Positions 1 to 6,534 are shown, counted from the stretch's first letter. The stretch: 17,404 nucleotides of DNA from Candidatus Nanoarchaeia archaeon (GCA_028704265.1 JAQVLH010000005.1:1-17404); one strand, 5' to 3'. The notes: generated by a model from the sequence alone, not told the origin. Numbers and translations are program-made.

Positions 1-1748
1 AAACTGTTTCCTGATGCAAGAGTTTGTCCATCTGCACCTGATGCAGTTACTGTAGTTATAACATTATTTTCGTACTTAATTGTTATTGTTTTTCCATCAT
101 ACTCATTTAATGTTAAAAGTCCACTCATAGTTCCGTTTGTGTTAAACTCTAATCCATTTGTAGTTGAAACAAATGATATATTTGCTGGTCCAACATACTT
201 TGGAGTGTAGTTTGTAAACTTAGTTGCTTGTCCGAACAAGTTACCATGCTGTGCTGTCCAGTTTATCAATGAAACATTGAAGTTCATTTGTGACAAACTT
301 TCTGTTGTATTTGCATATGTAACATTATACCAAGCGTTTGAAGTTCTAAATAATGAAGTTGATATAACCTCACTAGCTACACTACCATCTGTTGCTGGTA
401 CAAATCCAACTGTGTTTCCTTCACTGTCTAAAACAGTAAATTGAGTAGTACTGTTAAAGTCAAAGAAAAAAACATCTTGTTCTGAAAGAAGTTTAATTAA
501 AGCTGTTTTGTTTTGACTTGAAGTTGTTCCTTTAATTCCATTAAATGAAACAGCAACATCTGCGCTTTCATTATTTGAATAAGCAGCTGCAATTGCTCCA
601 CCTAATCCAGTTGTATATGTTCCAATTCCATTAAATGTTAATGAAGTTGTATTTAAAGCTCTCCATCCATTAAATGAAATATTGAAATAATCCATTACTT
701 GGTTGTTTTCTCCTGCAGCTAATTCAATTAAATTAGGGTAACTTGGTGATTTAAATGCAATATAACTTAACTTATCTGATGTTGGGTTACTTGATATTAA
801 AATCTTCCAGTTTGCAAGATCTGCATCAAAGTATTGTGCATTTTGGTTATTTGACAATTCTAATGCTGAAGTTGACCAACTTAAATCAATTGTTGAAGCT
901 CCTGAACTTAAAGTTCTCAAGTTACTTAAAGTAAATAAGTAATCTGAATAAGTTTTAGTTGCAGTATTTCCAAGGAAATCATTGAACATTACTGTTCCAT
1001 TTGCTGCTGTTACTTTAACTAATACATCTTGGCTTCCAGTTGTACTGAAATCAAGTACTTCTACTGTTGCTTTTCCAGGTATTGTTACTGTTGAAGGGAA
1101 TACTAATCCAGTATTTTCAGTCATTACACCAAATGTTGCGTTTCCATCAGCTTTAACATCAATTAATTGATAATTACTTCCAAATAATGGAATTATTATT
1201 CCTTTTGGAAGCATTGCTGATCCATTTTGTGTTACATTGTAAATTAAATTTCCACCGAAGTCAGTGTACTTTCCAGTATAATCCAATTTTGCGTTTGGTC
1301 CTACTGAAAGAAGTTCATAAGCTCCGTAATTTGTATCATTATATACAACAGTTTCATTGAATAACCATTCAAATCCATCAACTGAACTATTGAATGAACT
1401 TGTAGCTAATGTATCTCCAAGTCCTAAATATCCAATTGAACTGTTTAATGCTCCTGGTGTCATTGGTCTTGTCAATGATATTGATCCGCTTGATGATACT
1501 GTTGCGCTTGCTTTTTGAGCAAATGCTGCAGCAACATCCATTGCGCCGGCTAAGTCGTTTGAGATTCCAGCAGCTGTTCCGCTTGAACCTACTACAATAT
1601 TAGCATTAAATACTCCGCCACTTACAAATGGTGCTGGTAAATCTGCTAATGTTGCTGCCATTACAGGTGCCATCATAGAGCTAGCCATGATTGCTGTTCC
1701 TGCTAAAGCTGCGACTTTCTTTATTTTCATTACTAAATTGTTTTGCAT
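1..1748 (-). CDS. S-layer protein, N-terminal 582 codons (C-terminus beyond window)
   Basis: The minus strand is open from an ATG at 1748 to the window edge with no stop. The product begins with a signal peptide: a short charged N-terminus, a hydrophobic Ala/Met-rich stretch, and a likely signal-peptidase site near residues 31-32 (VMAA). Just after it comes the segment LADLPAPFVSGGVFNANIVV, which resembles the N-terminal domain of archaeal S-layer proteins. The remainder is rich in Ser, Thr, Gly and Asn with about twenty N-X-S/T sequons, as expected for a secreted glycoprotein that tiles the cell surface. Cysteine is absent from the part I translated. An in-frame ATG at 1730 gives a shorter signal peptide, but only the 1748 start has a GGAG upstream (1760-1763, 11-nt spacing). 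The missing C-terminus would show whether it carries a sorting signal for the archaeosortase-like protein at 13888. Family assignment is by motif recognition. Confidence 0.85.
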   Translation of the reverse strand, partial: MQNNLVMKIKKVAALAGTAIMASSMMAPVMAATLADLPAPFVSGGVFNANIVVGSSGTAAGISNDLAGAMDVAAAFAQKASATVSSSGSISLTRPMTPGALNSSIGYLGLGDTLATSSFNSSVDGFEWLFNETVVYNDTNYGAYELLSVGPNAKLDYTGKYTDFGGNLIYNVTQNGSAMLPKGIIIPLFGSNYQLIDVKADGNATFGVMTENTGLVFPSTVTIPGKATVEVLDFSTTGSQDVLVKVTAANGTVMFNDFLGNTATKTYSDYLFTLSNLRTLSSGASTIDLSWSTSALELSNNQNAQYFDADLANWKILISSNPTSDKLSYIAFKSPSYPNLIELAAGENNQVMDYFNISFNGWRALNTTSLTFNGIGTYTTGLGGAIAAAYSNNESADVAVSFNGIKGTTSSQNKTALIKLLSEQDVFFFDFNSTTQFTVLDSEGNTVGFVPATDGSVASEVISTSLFRTSNAWYNVTYANTTESLSQMNFNVSLINWTAQHGNLFGQATKFTNYTPKYVGPANISFVSTTNGLEFNTNGTMSGLLTLNEYDGKTITIKYENNVITTVTASGADGQTLASGNS

Positions 1749-1842
1749 TTTAATTTTTTCTCCGTTTATGTTTTATAGTGTGTGTACGTTTTTATAGGAA
1801 AAATTCTCTTTACTGTTTCCTCTAACTAGAATAGTGTGTGTA
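1749..1842 (-). promoter_or_regulatory. S-layer gene promoter with 12-bp direct repeats and ribosome binding site
   Basis: Read on the minus strand, two TATA-like boxes lie upstream of the S-layer gene: TATAAAAA at 1789-1796 and TATAAAA at 1771-1777. The distal box would place the transcript start near 1767-1770 and leave a short leader holding GGAG (1760-1763). The proximal box would give a nearly leaderless message. The 12-mer TACACACACTAT occurs exactly twice, at 1775-1786 (overlapping the proximal box) and 1831-1842, 56 bp apart. This could be a regulator site or a duplicated promoter element. The spacing and sequence are seen; the role is inferred. Confidence 0.55.
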
Positions 1843-1867
1843 ATTAGATACTTCAATTTGTTTGTTT

Positions 1868-2275
1868 TTAAAGATTTTGCTTAGTATTACTTCGTATTAC
1901 TTTTCTTGATAATATTTTATTTAAACTTATTTGGGTTTTTAATTGCTTATCAGTTTCGTGCAATTTTCCTAAAAAATCATTTGAAAAATTTTCTAATTCT
2001 CCTGCGCTTATTTCAAGTTTATAAGGTTCTATTATTTCAGCACTAGTTGGCGAATAATTTATCATAAATGAAAATAATTCACTTAAATTTTTAAAATTAA
2101 TAGTGATTTCAATGAATGAAATAAAAAAATCTTTGCCTGATTTTTCAGGTTTTTCTATATGCTCATCTTCAGTTTTAAAATTTTTTTTAAACGAATCAAG
2201 CATTGCATTAACAGTTTTGATTAGCAATTCTTTGGGTGAGCCCATTGCTTGTATTATAAATCTTGATTTTATCAT
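1868..2275 (-). CDS. Conserved hypothetical protein, 135 aa (DPANN-type family)
   Basis: The function is unknown. The protein is soluble, with no signal peptide or membrane segment. It starts with a beta-like segment followed by AMGSPKELLIKTVNAML, has a central acidic segment, then ISFIEITINFKNLSELFSFM and SPTSAEIIEPYKLEISAGEL, and ends in a probable helix. This layout resembles a small family I recall from DPANN genomes, in which the N-terminal strand, the PSSxEIxEP-like segment and a C-terminal coil recur; I know of no assigned role. Its ATG overlaps the stop codon of the upstream secreted protein (ATGA, 2272-2275), so the two are probably translated together. The ordinary codon use and tight overlap argue that it is real. 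Confidence 0.75.
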   Translation of the reverse strand: MIKSRFIIQAMGSPKELLIKTVNAMLDSFKKNFKTEDEHIEKPEKSGKDFFISFIEITINFKNLSELFSFMINYSPTSAEIIEPYKLEISAGELENFSNDFLGKLHETDKQLKTQISLNKILSRKVIRSNTKQNL

Positions 2276-3252
2276 TTTAATTTCACATACATTATTACTA
2301 AGGTAATTATTCCTATTAATATTGTTGGTATGTAATAGTATTCATCCCTTTTTAAATTTAATTTTGCAGTTATTTTTGAAGTTTGCTCTTCTATAACATT
2401 TGAATCATTAATTAATTCTGGGCATATTGTTGTTTCACAAATGCATTCTTCGCAAGTTTTACATTCAGGACAAGTAATTATATTTGTTAAATTTTCTTCA
2501 ACTTGATTTGAGAGTATTTCAATTGTATTAAGAGTTTGATAAATGTTTGTTCCTGATTCTGCTTTGATAATATAATCATAAGTTCCTGAAGTTATATTTT
2601 TTATTAGCTTATTTTTCATTATTATTATTGCGCTTGAACCTTTTGTAATATTTAATACCTTAAATGAATCATCATTAAGATTTTCATTAATATAAGTTGT
2701 TTTATTTTGTATATAAGAATAAAGCAATATTTTACTATTATCCTTTTGGTTTGTAATATTTACATAAATTGTTAATTCTTCATTAGGTAATGCTGTAAGA
2801 GGAGTAATCATATTTAAAATTATTCCATTATTTGTTTCTTTAATTGTTTCTAAAGTTGATGTTTTTATTAAAATAACATTTCCATCATCACGATCATATT
2901 TATATTTGGTTGTACCATCAATTTTGTAGCTTAATTGTAAATAAAGCCTGTAAAGTGATTCTGGAATATTAACTAAATTAATTAATAGTTGATTTAAATA
3001 ATAATTATTGATTGAAACGTTTTGTGTTAGTAAAGGAATATCGCATTTTGAACTATATTTTCCTTCGTTGAAATCATAATTTGATAAGCAAATTTTTACA
3101 GTTCCAGTACCTATAAATTCTTCTTGTATTTCAATGTTTATTGGTACAATATTTCCAGAATAATATAAATGATTTGCTAAGGTTCCTTCAATTCCTGCAA
3201 AAATTGGATTAAAAAATAATACAATTGTTAATACAATTAATTGTTTTTTCAT
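2272..3252 (-). CDS. Secreted protein with C-terminal membrane anchor and juxtamembrane Cys cluster
   Basis: The 326-residue protein has an N-terminal signal peptide (residues 1 to about 19, ending NPIFAG) and one C-terminal membrane helix (about 306-323) followed by a short basic tail (KLK), so the body should face outward. Residues about 20-250 look beta-rich, resembling tandem Ig-like or transglutaminase-adjacent ectodomains, and carry several N-X-S/T sequons (for example NVS at 78, NIT at 165, NKT at 183, NIT at 201 and 219, NLT at 254). Just before the anchor lies a cluster of six cysteines at 261, 264, 267, 270, 272 and 277, spaced C-x2-C-x2-C-x2-C-x-C-x4-C. This could be disulphide-bonded or bind metal. 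I do not recognise a named family. It is the first gene of a two-gene unit with the 135-aa protein and lies upstream of the S-layer gene, which suggests an envelope role. Confidence 0.75.
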   Translation of the reverse strand: MKKQLIVLTIVLFFNPIFAGIEGTLANHLYYSGNIVPINIEIQEEFIGTGTVKICLSNYDFNEGKYSSKCDIPLLTQNVSINNYYLNQLLINLVNIPESLYRLYLQLSYKIDGTTKYKYDRDDGNVILIKTSTLETIKETNNGIILNMITPLTALPNEELTIYVNITNQKDNSKILLYSYIQNKTTYINENLNDDSFKVLNITKGSSAIIIMKNKLIKNITSGTYDYIIKAESGTNIYQTLNTIEILSNQVEENLTNIITCPECKTCEECICETTICPELINDSNVIEEQTSKITAKLNLKRDEYYYIPTILIGIITLVIMYVKLK

Positions 3253-3314
3253 AATAAAATTATAAAATAGTAATTAAAAAAAGTTTTTAAACAATTAAGT
3301 TATTCATTTAAATC
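3253..3314. promoter_or_regulatory. Divergent promoter region for the anchored secreted protein and the 159-aa gene
   Basis: The 62-bp spacer between two divergent genes is almost pure A/T. On the plus strand a TTTTTAAA box at 3284-3291 is centred about 28 bp before the ATG at 3315. On the minus strand an A/T box around 3271-3281 sits about 24 bp before the ATG at 3252. Neither start has a Shine-Dalgarno sequence, so both messages are probably leaderless. The boxes are inferred from position and composition. Confidence 0.5.
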
Positions 3315-3794
3315 ATGGGTTTATTTGATAGTAATAAAAAATCAAGCAACATTAGTTTTCCTCAAAATAATGAGGATATGAAACCTGCTTTTCCAGAACC
3401 TCCAGAGTCAATTGATGATTTTGATGATTTAGGAAGTGTAAAAAACAGCGTTGAATCTTCAATGCCTGAAAATAATGAAGAAGGTACTTTTGAAAATGCT
3501 TTAGAAGAAGAAATGGTTTCAAAAGAACCAGTAATGCCTGCTAGTTTTGGACAAAGGCCTAAGATGGAAAATGTTAATCCAATACTTTACATCAAACTTT
3601 CAGAATACAAAGAAGTTGTTGAAGCTACTAATAAAATGAGAAAGGATATTGAAAGGGCTAAGGCTATTGTTGGCGATTTAAGAGTTATTGAAAAGGATGA
3701 GAATTCAAAACTTGAAAAGAGCGAAGAGGTAATTAAAGAAGTTGAAGATATAATCTCTTTGTTTGAAAAAGTTATGATTACACCTATAGAATAA
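3315..3794 (+). CDS. Hypothetical coiled-coil protein, 159 aa
   Basis: There is no signal peptide or membrane helix. Residues 1 to about 80 are low-complexity and acidic, rich in Pro, Glu, Asn and Asp after an MGLFDSNKK start, and are probably disordered. From about residue 88 (VNPILYIKLSEYKEVVEATN) to 155 the sequence is strongly helical and coiled-coil-like. A disordered N-terminal arm followed by a 'y-I-k-l-x-x-Y-K-E-V' coiled-coil domain resembles a small cytosolic family I recall from DPANN archaea, without a known function. It may be a scaffold or adaptor. The leaderless start is supported by a TATA-like box centred about 28 bp upstream. Confidence 0.75.
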   Translation: MGLFDSNKKSSNISFPQNNEDMKPAFPEPPESIDDFDDLGSVKNSVESSMPENNEEGTFENALEEEMVSKEPVMPASFGQRPKMENVNPILYIKLSEYKEVVEATNKMRKDIERAKAIVGDLRVIEKDENSKLEKSEEVIKEVEDIISLFEKVMITPIE

Positions 3795-3822
3795 AAAAAA
3801 ACTAAAAAATAATTTAAAAAAA
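3793..3822 (-). terminator. Poly-T terminator tracts after the 45-aa minus-strand gene
   Basis: Read on the minus strand, the stop codon at 3827-3829 is followed within a few bases by three T runs of 7, 6 and 9 (plus-strand A runs 3816-3822, 3804-3809 and 3793-3801). U-rich tracts without a strong hairpin are typical of archaeal termination. Confidence 0.5.
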
Positions 3823-3826
3823 GTTT

Positions 3827-3964
3827 TTAGTTTGGTTTTGCAATTTGTCTTAAGGCTAATTGCTGTATTCTATTTTTGTACCATTCGGTTTCAAGTTTTT
3901 GTTTTTTTACTTCATTTTCTATTTCTTTATTCATTTCATTGAAGCTTTTGAATTTGCATATCAT
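3827..3964 (-). CDS. Small hypothetical protein, 45 aa
   Basis: The product reads MICKFKSFNEMNKEIENEVK, continues through KKQKLETEWYKNRIQQLALR and ends QIAKPN. It is short, charged and probably one or two helices, with no signal peptide. Three things argue for a real gene: it fills the only sizeable gap between two plus-strand genes, a TATA-like TTTTTAAATAAA box (3986-3997, minus strand) is centred about 27 bp before its ATG as for other genes here, and it is followed by three poly-T tracts. The other ATG at 3959 opens only a seven-codon frame. I do not recognise the family. A protein this short could arise by chance, so the call is moderate. Confidence 0.5.
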   Translation of the reverse strand: MICKFKSFNEMNKEIENEVKKQKLETEWYKNRIQQLALRQIAKPN

Positions 3965-3985
3965 AATTATTTAGTAAGATATTGG

Positions 3986-3997
3986 TTTATTTAAAAA
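3986..3997 (-). promoter_or_regulatory. TATA box of the 45-aa gene
   Basis: TTTTTAAATAAA on the minus strand is centred about 27 bp before the ATG at 3964. This matches the spacing at other start codons in the window and implies a leaderless message. Confidence 0.5.
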
Positions 3998-4031
3998 GAA
4001 ATGATAATAAACTTCCCCTAATCCGTTAATA

Positions 4032-4040
4032 TTTTAAATA
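4032..4040 (+). promoter_or_regulatory. TATA box of the 190-aa coiled-coil gene
   Basis: TTTTAAATA is centred 26 bp before the ATG at 4062, with no Shine-Dalgarno sequence between them, so the message is probably leaderless. Confidence 0.55.
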
Positions 4041-4061
4041 AGCAATTAATCATTATTATTC

Positions 4062-4634
4062 ATGGTTTTCAAAAAAGGGCATACGCTTGTTAAAAAAAAA
4101 TCTAGTGTTATTAAAACACCTACTATTAGCAAAAAACAATTAAATGATGTTTCTGATTATTATGTTAAATTTGGAATAAAAAATGATATGAAAAATAATC
4201 TATCAAATCTTTCTTATTTAGTTGCTACTCTTAAAAACGATTTAAATATTATTAATAATCTTAGAGGAAAAAAAGCTTTTTTAAGAAAAGAACTTTATGA
4301 AACCCTTATTAGTTTAAGACTTAATGTTGATTCATTAGAAAGACATATGCCTTCTAAAGAATTTGAAGCTTTAAAGAACAAAATTGAAGAAATAAGCAAA
4401 TATGCTAAAAAAGAGACTGTAAAAAAATCTGAACCTTCTAAAAAAATTGAAAAGCCAGCACCTGTAATTAAGCCTGAAGTTATTAAGAAAGAATTTGATA
4501 TTAAAAAACCTGAGCCAGTTATTGAAAAAAAATCTGACTTGTATAACAATGCTTCAGATAAGGAAAAAAAGGAACTTGAAGCTTTGAAAAGAGATTTAGA
4601 AGAAATAAGCAACCAATTAAAAAACAAAGAATAA
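4062..4634 (+). CDS. Hypothetical coiled-coil protein with K/E/P-rich linker, 190 aa
   Basis: This is a cytosolic protein with no signal peptide or membrane segment. The N-terminus (1-25) is basic. Residues about 40-125 are predicted helical with heptad-like leucines and isoleucines. Residues about 126-165 form a repetitive Lys/Glu/Pro linker with recurring K-x-E-P or K-K-P-E-P units, and the last 25 residues are another short coiled coil. Two coils joined by a disordered charged linker suggest a structural or tethering protein, but I do not recognise the family. It has its own leaderless promoter and lies just before the tRNA-Leu gene. A search for DPANN homologues would test whether the family is conserved. 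Confidence 0.7.
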   Translation: MVFKKGHTLVKKKSSVIKTPTISKKQLNDVSDYYVKFGIKNDMKNNLSNLSYLVATLKNDLNIINNLRGKKAFLRKELYETLISLRLNVDSLERHMPSKEFEALKNKIEEISKYAKKETVKKSEPSKKIEKPAPVIKPEVIKKEFDIKKPEPVIEKKSDLYNNASDKEKKELEALKRDLEEISNQLKNKE

Positions 4635-4652
4635 TTAAAATAAAAAAATAAG

Positions 4653-4662
4653 TTTTTTAAAA
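4653..4662 (+). promoter_or_regulatory. TATA box of tRNA-Leu
   Basis: TTTTTTAAAA lies about 30 bp before the first base of the mature tRNA and has the same A/T core as the protein-gene promoters in the window. The same T run could also help terminate the upstream gene, which ends at 4634. Confidence 0.55.
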
Positions 4663-4686
4663 CAAGTGATTTCTATTAATATTATT

Positions 4687-4836
4687 GAGGAGATGCCGGA
4701 GTGGTCAAACGGGCATGACTCAAGACTGATAAAAGTTTTGAGATATGAGTCCTTTTAATAAGGACAATGAAATAATGTAATTCGTGAGAAATCATGTGGC
4801 TTAGTGCCTACGAGGGTTCGAACCCCTTTCTCCTCA
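4687..4836 (+). tRNA. tRNA-Leu (anticodon CAA) with intron
   Basis: The gene folds as a type II tRNA. The acceptor stem GAGGAGA (4687-4693) pairs perfectly with TCTCCTC (4829-4835), and the discriminator A is at 4836. The anticodon stem CATGA (4714-4718) pairs with TCATG (4792-4796), and the loop reads C-T-CAA-G plus A after splicing. A long variable arm (GGC/GCC stem, 4798-4808) and a T arm with loop TTCGAAC (4816-4822) follow. The long variable arm and A73 fit leucine, and anticodon CAA reads UUG. CCA is not encoded. A 66-nt intron interrupts the canonical 37/38 position, so the mature tRNA is 84 nt before CCA addition. Confidence 0.93.
4725..4790 (+). other. tRNA-Leu intron, position 37/38
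   Basis: The splice-site structure has the archaeal bulge-helix-bulge form. Exon bases CTCA (4719-4722) pair with intron bases TGAG (4785-4788). On either side are 3-nt bulges AGA (4723-4725) and AAA (4789-4791), which would be cut after their second base. The helix on the intron side is weak, so the motif is closer to a relaxed form. Inside the intron, GTCCTT/AAGGAC (4749-4765) makes a 6-bp hairpin with a 5-nt loop. The intron has no ORF and no clear C/D box. Confidence 0.85.
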
Positions 4837-4893
4837 TATTATTACAGGAATCTTAATCTAAAAAGATATTATTGATTAGTTTAATATTATTTT

Positions 4894-5616
4894 GTGAATA
4901 AATCAGAAGTTGCTGAAATATTAGGGGCTTTTATTGGAGACGGATGGATTGAATCAAGAAAAAAGGCAGCTTATATATTAGGTAATAAAATTGAAGATAA
5001 AAGTTATTATGACAATTATTTAGCTCCTTTGTTTTTTAAAAATTTTAAATATATTAATGTAAAAATGTTTGAAAAATGGAATGTTTATGGCATAGCAATT
5101 TATAGAAAAAAAATAATCAAAATTTTGCTTGAGCTTGGCTTTCCTGCTGGTAAAAAATGCTATGATGCAAGCATTCCAAAATATTTTTTTAATTCAAAAA
5201 ATAAAAAAATTTATTCTTCCATTATTAAAGGATTATTTGATGCTGATGGTTGCTTTTGGTGCGAAAAATCAAGAGCCAAAACTTCTTGCGAGTGGAAAAG
5301 AACCCATCATTATCATCCTGAATTATGTATTACTTCTTGCTCTGCTATATTATTATTTCAAATTAAAGAAATGCTTGATTTTTTAGGAATAGATTCAAAG
5401 GTTGCAAAAAGAAATAATTTTCAAATAAAAAATAACAGAAACAATAAGGAAGCTTATATTCTTAGAGTTAGAAAATTAAAAGAAATAAAAAAATGGTTTA
5501 AAATAATAGGCACTAATAACCCTAAGCATAAAACAAAATATGAAGTTTGGAAAAAATTAGGGTATTTGCCTACAAAAACAACACTTAATGAAAGAATTGA
5601 ATTATTAAATAATTAA
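4894..5616 (+). CDS. Free-standing LAGLIDADG homing endonuclease, 240 aa
   Basis: Two LAGLIDADG motifs are present in one chain: LGAFIGDGW (residues 10-18, catalytic acid D16) and IKGLFDADG (111-119, D118). This is the layout of a monomeric two-domain homing endonuclease, which cuts a long asymmetric DNA site. The second domain contains a Cys/His-rich stretch (C120, C123, C132, H138, H139, H141, C145, C149), possibly a metal-binding insert. The start is GTG at 4894, since a stop lies four codons upstream in frame. The gene begins 57 nt after the 3' end of the intron-containing tRNA-Leu and is not inside the intron or fused to a host protein as an intein. Its promoter is unclear; only a weak box near 4859-4872 is visible, so read-through from the tRNA is possible. 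It may act as a mobile element at this locus or as an RNA maturase-like protein; the target is unknown. Confidence 0.85.
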   Translation: MNKSEVAEILGAFIGDGWIESRKKAAYILGNKIEDKSYYDNYLAPLFFKNFKYINVKMFEKWNVYGIAIYRKKIIKILLELGFPAGKKCYDASIPKYFFNSKNKKIYSSIIKGLFDADGCFWCEKSRAKTSCEWKRTHHYHPELCITSCSAILLFQIKEMLDFLGIDSKVAKRNNFQIKNNRNNKEAYILRVRKLKEIKKWFKIIGTNNPKHKTKYEVWKKLGYLPTKTTLNERIELLNN

Positions 5617-5626
5617 AAAAAAAAAA
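5615..5626 (-). terminator. Poly-T terminator of the methylthioadenosine phosphorylase gene
   Basis: A run of 12 A on the plus strand gives T12 on the minus strand, 38 nt past the phosphorylase stop codon at 5665. The tract overlaps the stop codon of the convergent endonuclease gene. Confidence 0.55.
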
Positions 5627-5664
5627 TCTCGTTCCCTGCAAATTATTTATTTTTTAAAAAATTA

Positions 5665-6417
5665 TTAATTTGTTGCTTCCATATTTTGAGCTATTTTAAT
5701 TAATAATTTTTTCATTTTTTCAGAATTTTGCCCGAAAATTTTTAAAATATCATCCCAAGAAACTGGTGCTTCATCAGTCTTCCAACAATCATAATCAGTG
5801 CTCATGGCAATAGCGCAATAATCTATGCCTGCCTCTTTTGCGAGTATTGCTTCCGGAGCTATGCTCATATTTATTACATCAGCTCCCCATTGCCTAAACA
5901 TAAGGCTTTCAGCCCTTGTTGAAAATCTTGGGCCTTCGATAGTTATAACTGTACCTTTTTCATGATACTTTATTTCTAATTCTTTGCATGCACTTATTGC
6001 TTTTTGCCTTAAGAATTCGCTGAATGGATTGCTTAAGCTAGTATGAACTACTCCATTTTTGAAAGTGTCATAAAAAGTGTTTTTTCTAAATCTTGTAAAA
6101 TCAATAAAATCTGAAAGTATGACAAAATCTCCTCTGCCAATTTCTTCTCTTAATGAACCCACTGCAGTTGTTGCAATAATATGTGTGCAACCTTCTGCTT
6201 TTAATGCTTGAATATTTGCGCGATTGTTAACATTACTTGGTGTGATTTCATGCTTTTTTCCATGCCTTGAAATAATCATTACTTCAATTTTTCCAATAAA
6301 TCCTTTTACAATTGTGCTTGATGGCTCGCCGTATAAAGTGCTTACAGAAATTTCTTTATAATCCTTTAACAACTCAGGATTGTCAAGTCCGCTTCCTCCA
6401 ATAATACCTATTTTCAT
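5665..6417 (-). CDS. mtnP: S-methyl-5'-thioadenosine phosphorylase
   Basis: This enzyme cleaves 5'-methylthioadenosine with phosphate to adenine and methylthioribose-1-phosphate, salvaging the by-product of polyamine synthesis and other S-adenosylmethionine reactions in the cytosol. At 250 residues the protein is close to full family length. Visible motifs are the phosphate loop GGSG (7-10), SRHGKKH (50-56), NRANIQAL (65-72), TTAVGS (83-88), EGPRFSTRAES (161-171), NMS at 183-185 and STDYDCW (206-212). In the known family the two Asp residues of TDYDCW contact the adenine base and distinguish this enzyme from guanine- or hypoxanthine-specific purine phosphorylases. Related archaeal enzymes may also use inosine or adenosine. 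It is a single gene with its own TATA box, divergent from the DUF5320/DUF134 pair and convergent with the endonuclease. Confidence 0.93.
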   Translation of the reverse strand: MKIGIIGGSGLDNPELLKDYKEISVSTLYGEPSSTIVKGFIGKIEVMIISRHGKKHEITPSNVNNRANIQALKAEGCTHIIATTAVGSLREEIGRGDFVILSDFIDFTRFRKNTFYDTFKNGVVHTSLSNPFSEFLRQKAISACKELEIKYHEKGTVITIEGPRFSTRAESLMFRQWGADVINMSIAPEAILAKEAGIDYCAIAMSTDYDCWKTDEAPVSWDDILKIFGQNSEKMKKLLIKIAQNMEATN

Positions 6418-6440
6418 AATGTTATTAAATTAAAATCCTG

Positions 6441-6450
6441 ATTTTTAAAT
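6441..6450 (-). promoter_or_regulatory. TATA box of mtnP
   Basis: ATTTAAAAAT on the minus strand is centred about 28 bp before the ATG at 6417, consistent with a leaderless message. The first palindromic operator of the divergent gene lies 10 bp beyond it, so shared regulation is possible. Confidence 0.5.
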
Positions 6451-6460
6451 TATTCTATTA

Positions 6461-6474
6461 TGAATACTTATTCA
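6461..6474. promoter_or_regulatory. Palindromic operator, copy 1 (TGAATA-N2-TATTCA)
   Basis: TGAATACTTATTCA has perfect 6-bp inverted arms. It lies immediately upstream of the TATA box of the DUF5320/DUF134 operon and also upstream of the mtnP TATA box. The second copy at 6497 has identical arms and an identical 2-bp spacer length, which suggests a dimeric repressor site. Confidence 0.6.
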
Positions 6475-6479
6475 AAACA

Positions 6480-6534
6480 TTTATAAATAATAATATTGAA
6501 TATATATTCATAATTAAGTGTGAGGTGAAATAAT
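6480..6534 (+). promoter_or_regulatory. Promoter and Shine-Dalgarno of the DUF5320/DUF134 operon
   Basis: TTTATAAATA (6480-6489) is the likely TATA box and would place the transcript start near 6510. The leader that follows holds a strong ribosome binding site, GAGGTGA (6522-6528), six bases before the ATG at 6535. It is one of only two genes in the window with a clear Shine-Dalgarno sequence; most others look leaderless. Confidence 0.6.
6497..6510. promoter_or_regulatory. Palindromic operator, copy 2 (TGAATA-N2-TATTCA)
   Basis: TGAATATATATTCA is a perfect 14-bp palindrome sharing both arms with copy 1 (6461-6474), 36 bp away. It lies between the TATA box and the expected transcript start, where a bound protein would block the polymerase. 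The DUF134 DNA-binding protein encoded downstream is the most obvious candidate ligand, but this is inference. Confidence 0.6.

Noticed and set aside
982..1603. Plus-strand frames at 982-1170 and 1409-1603
   Set aside because: They are antisense to the continuous S-layer reading frame, which has a signal peptide and family-like sequence.
4725..4893. LAGLIDADG gene as an intron-encoded protein or intein
   Set aside because: The tRNA ends at 4836 and the intron is only 66 nt. The endonuclease frame starts after the tRNA and has no flanking host-protein halves, so it is free-standing.
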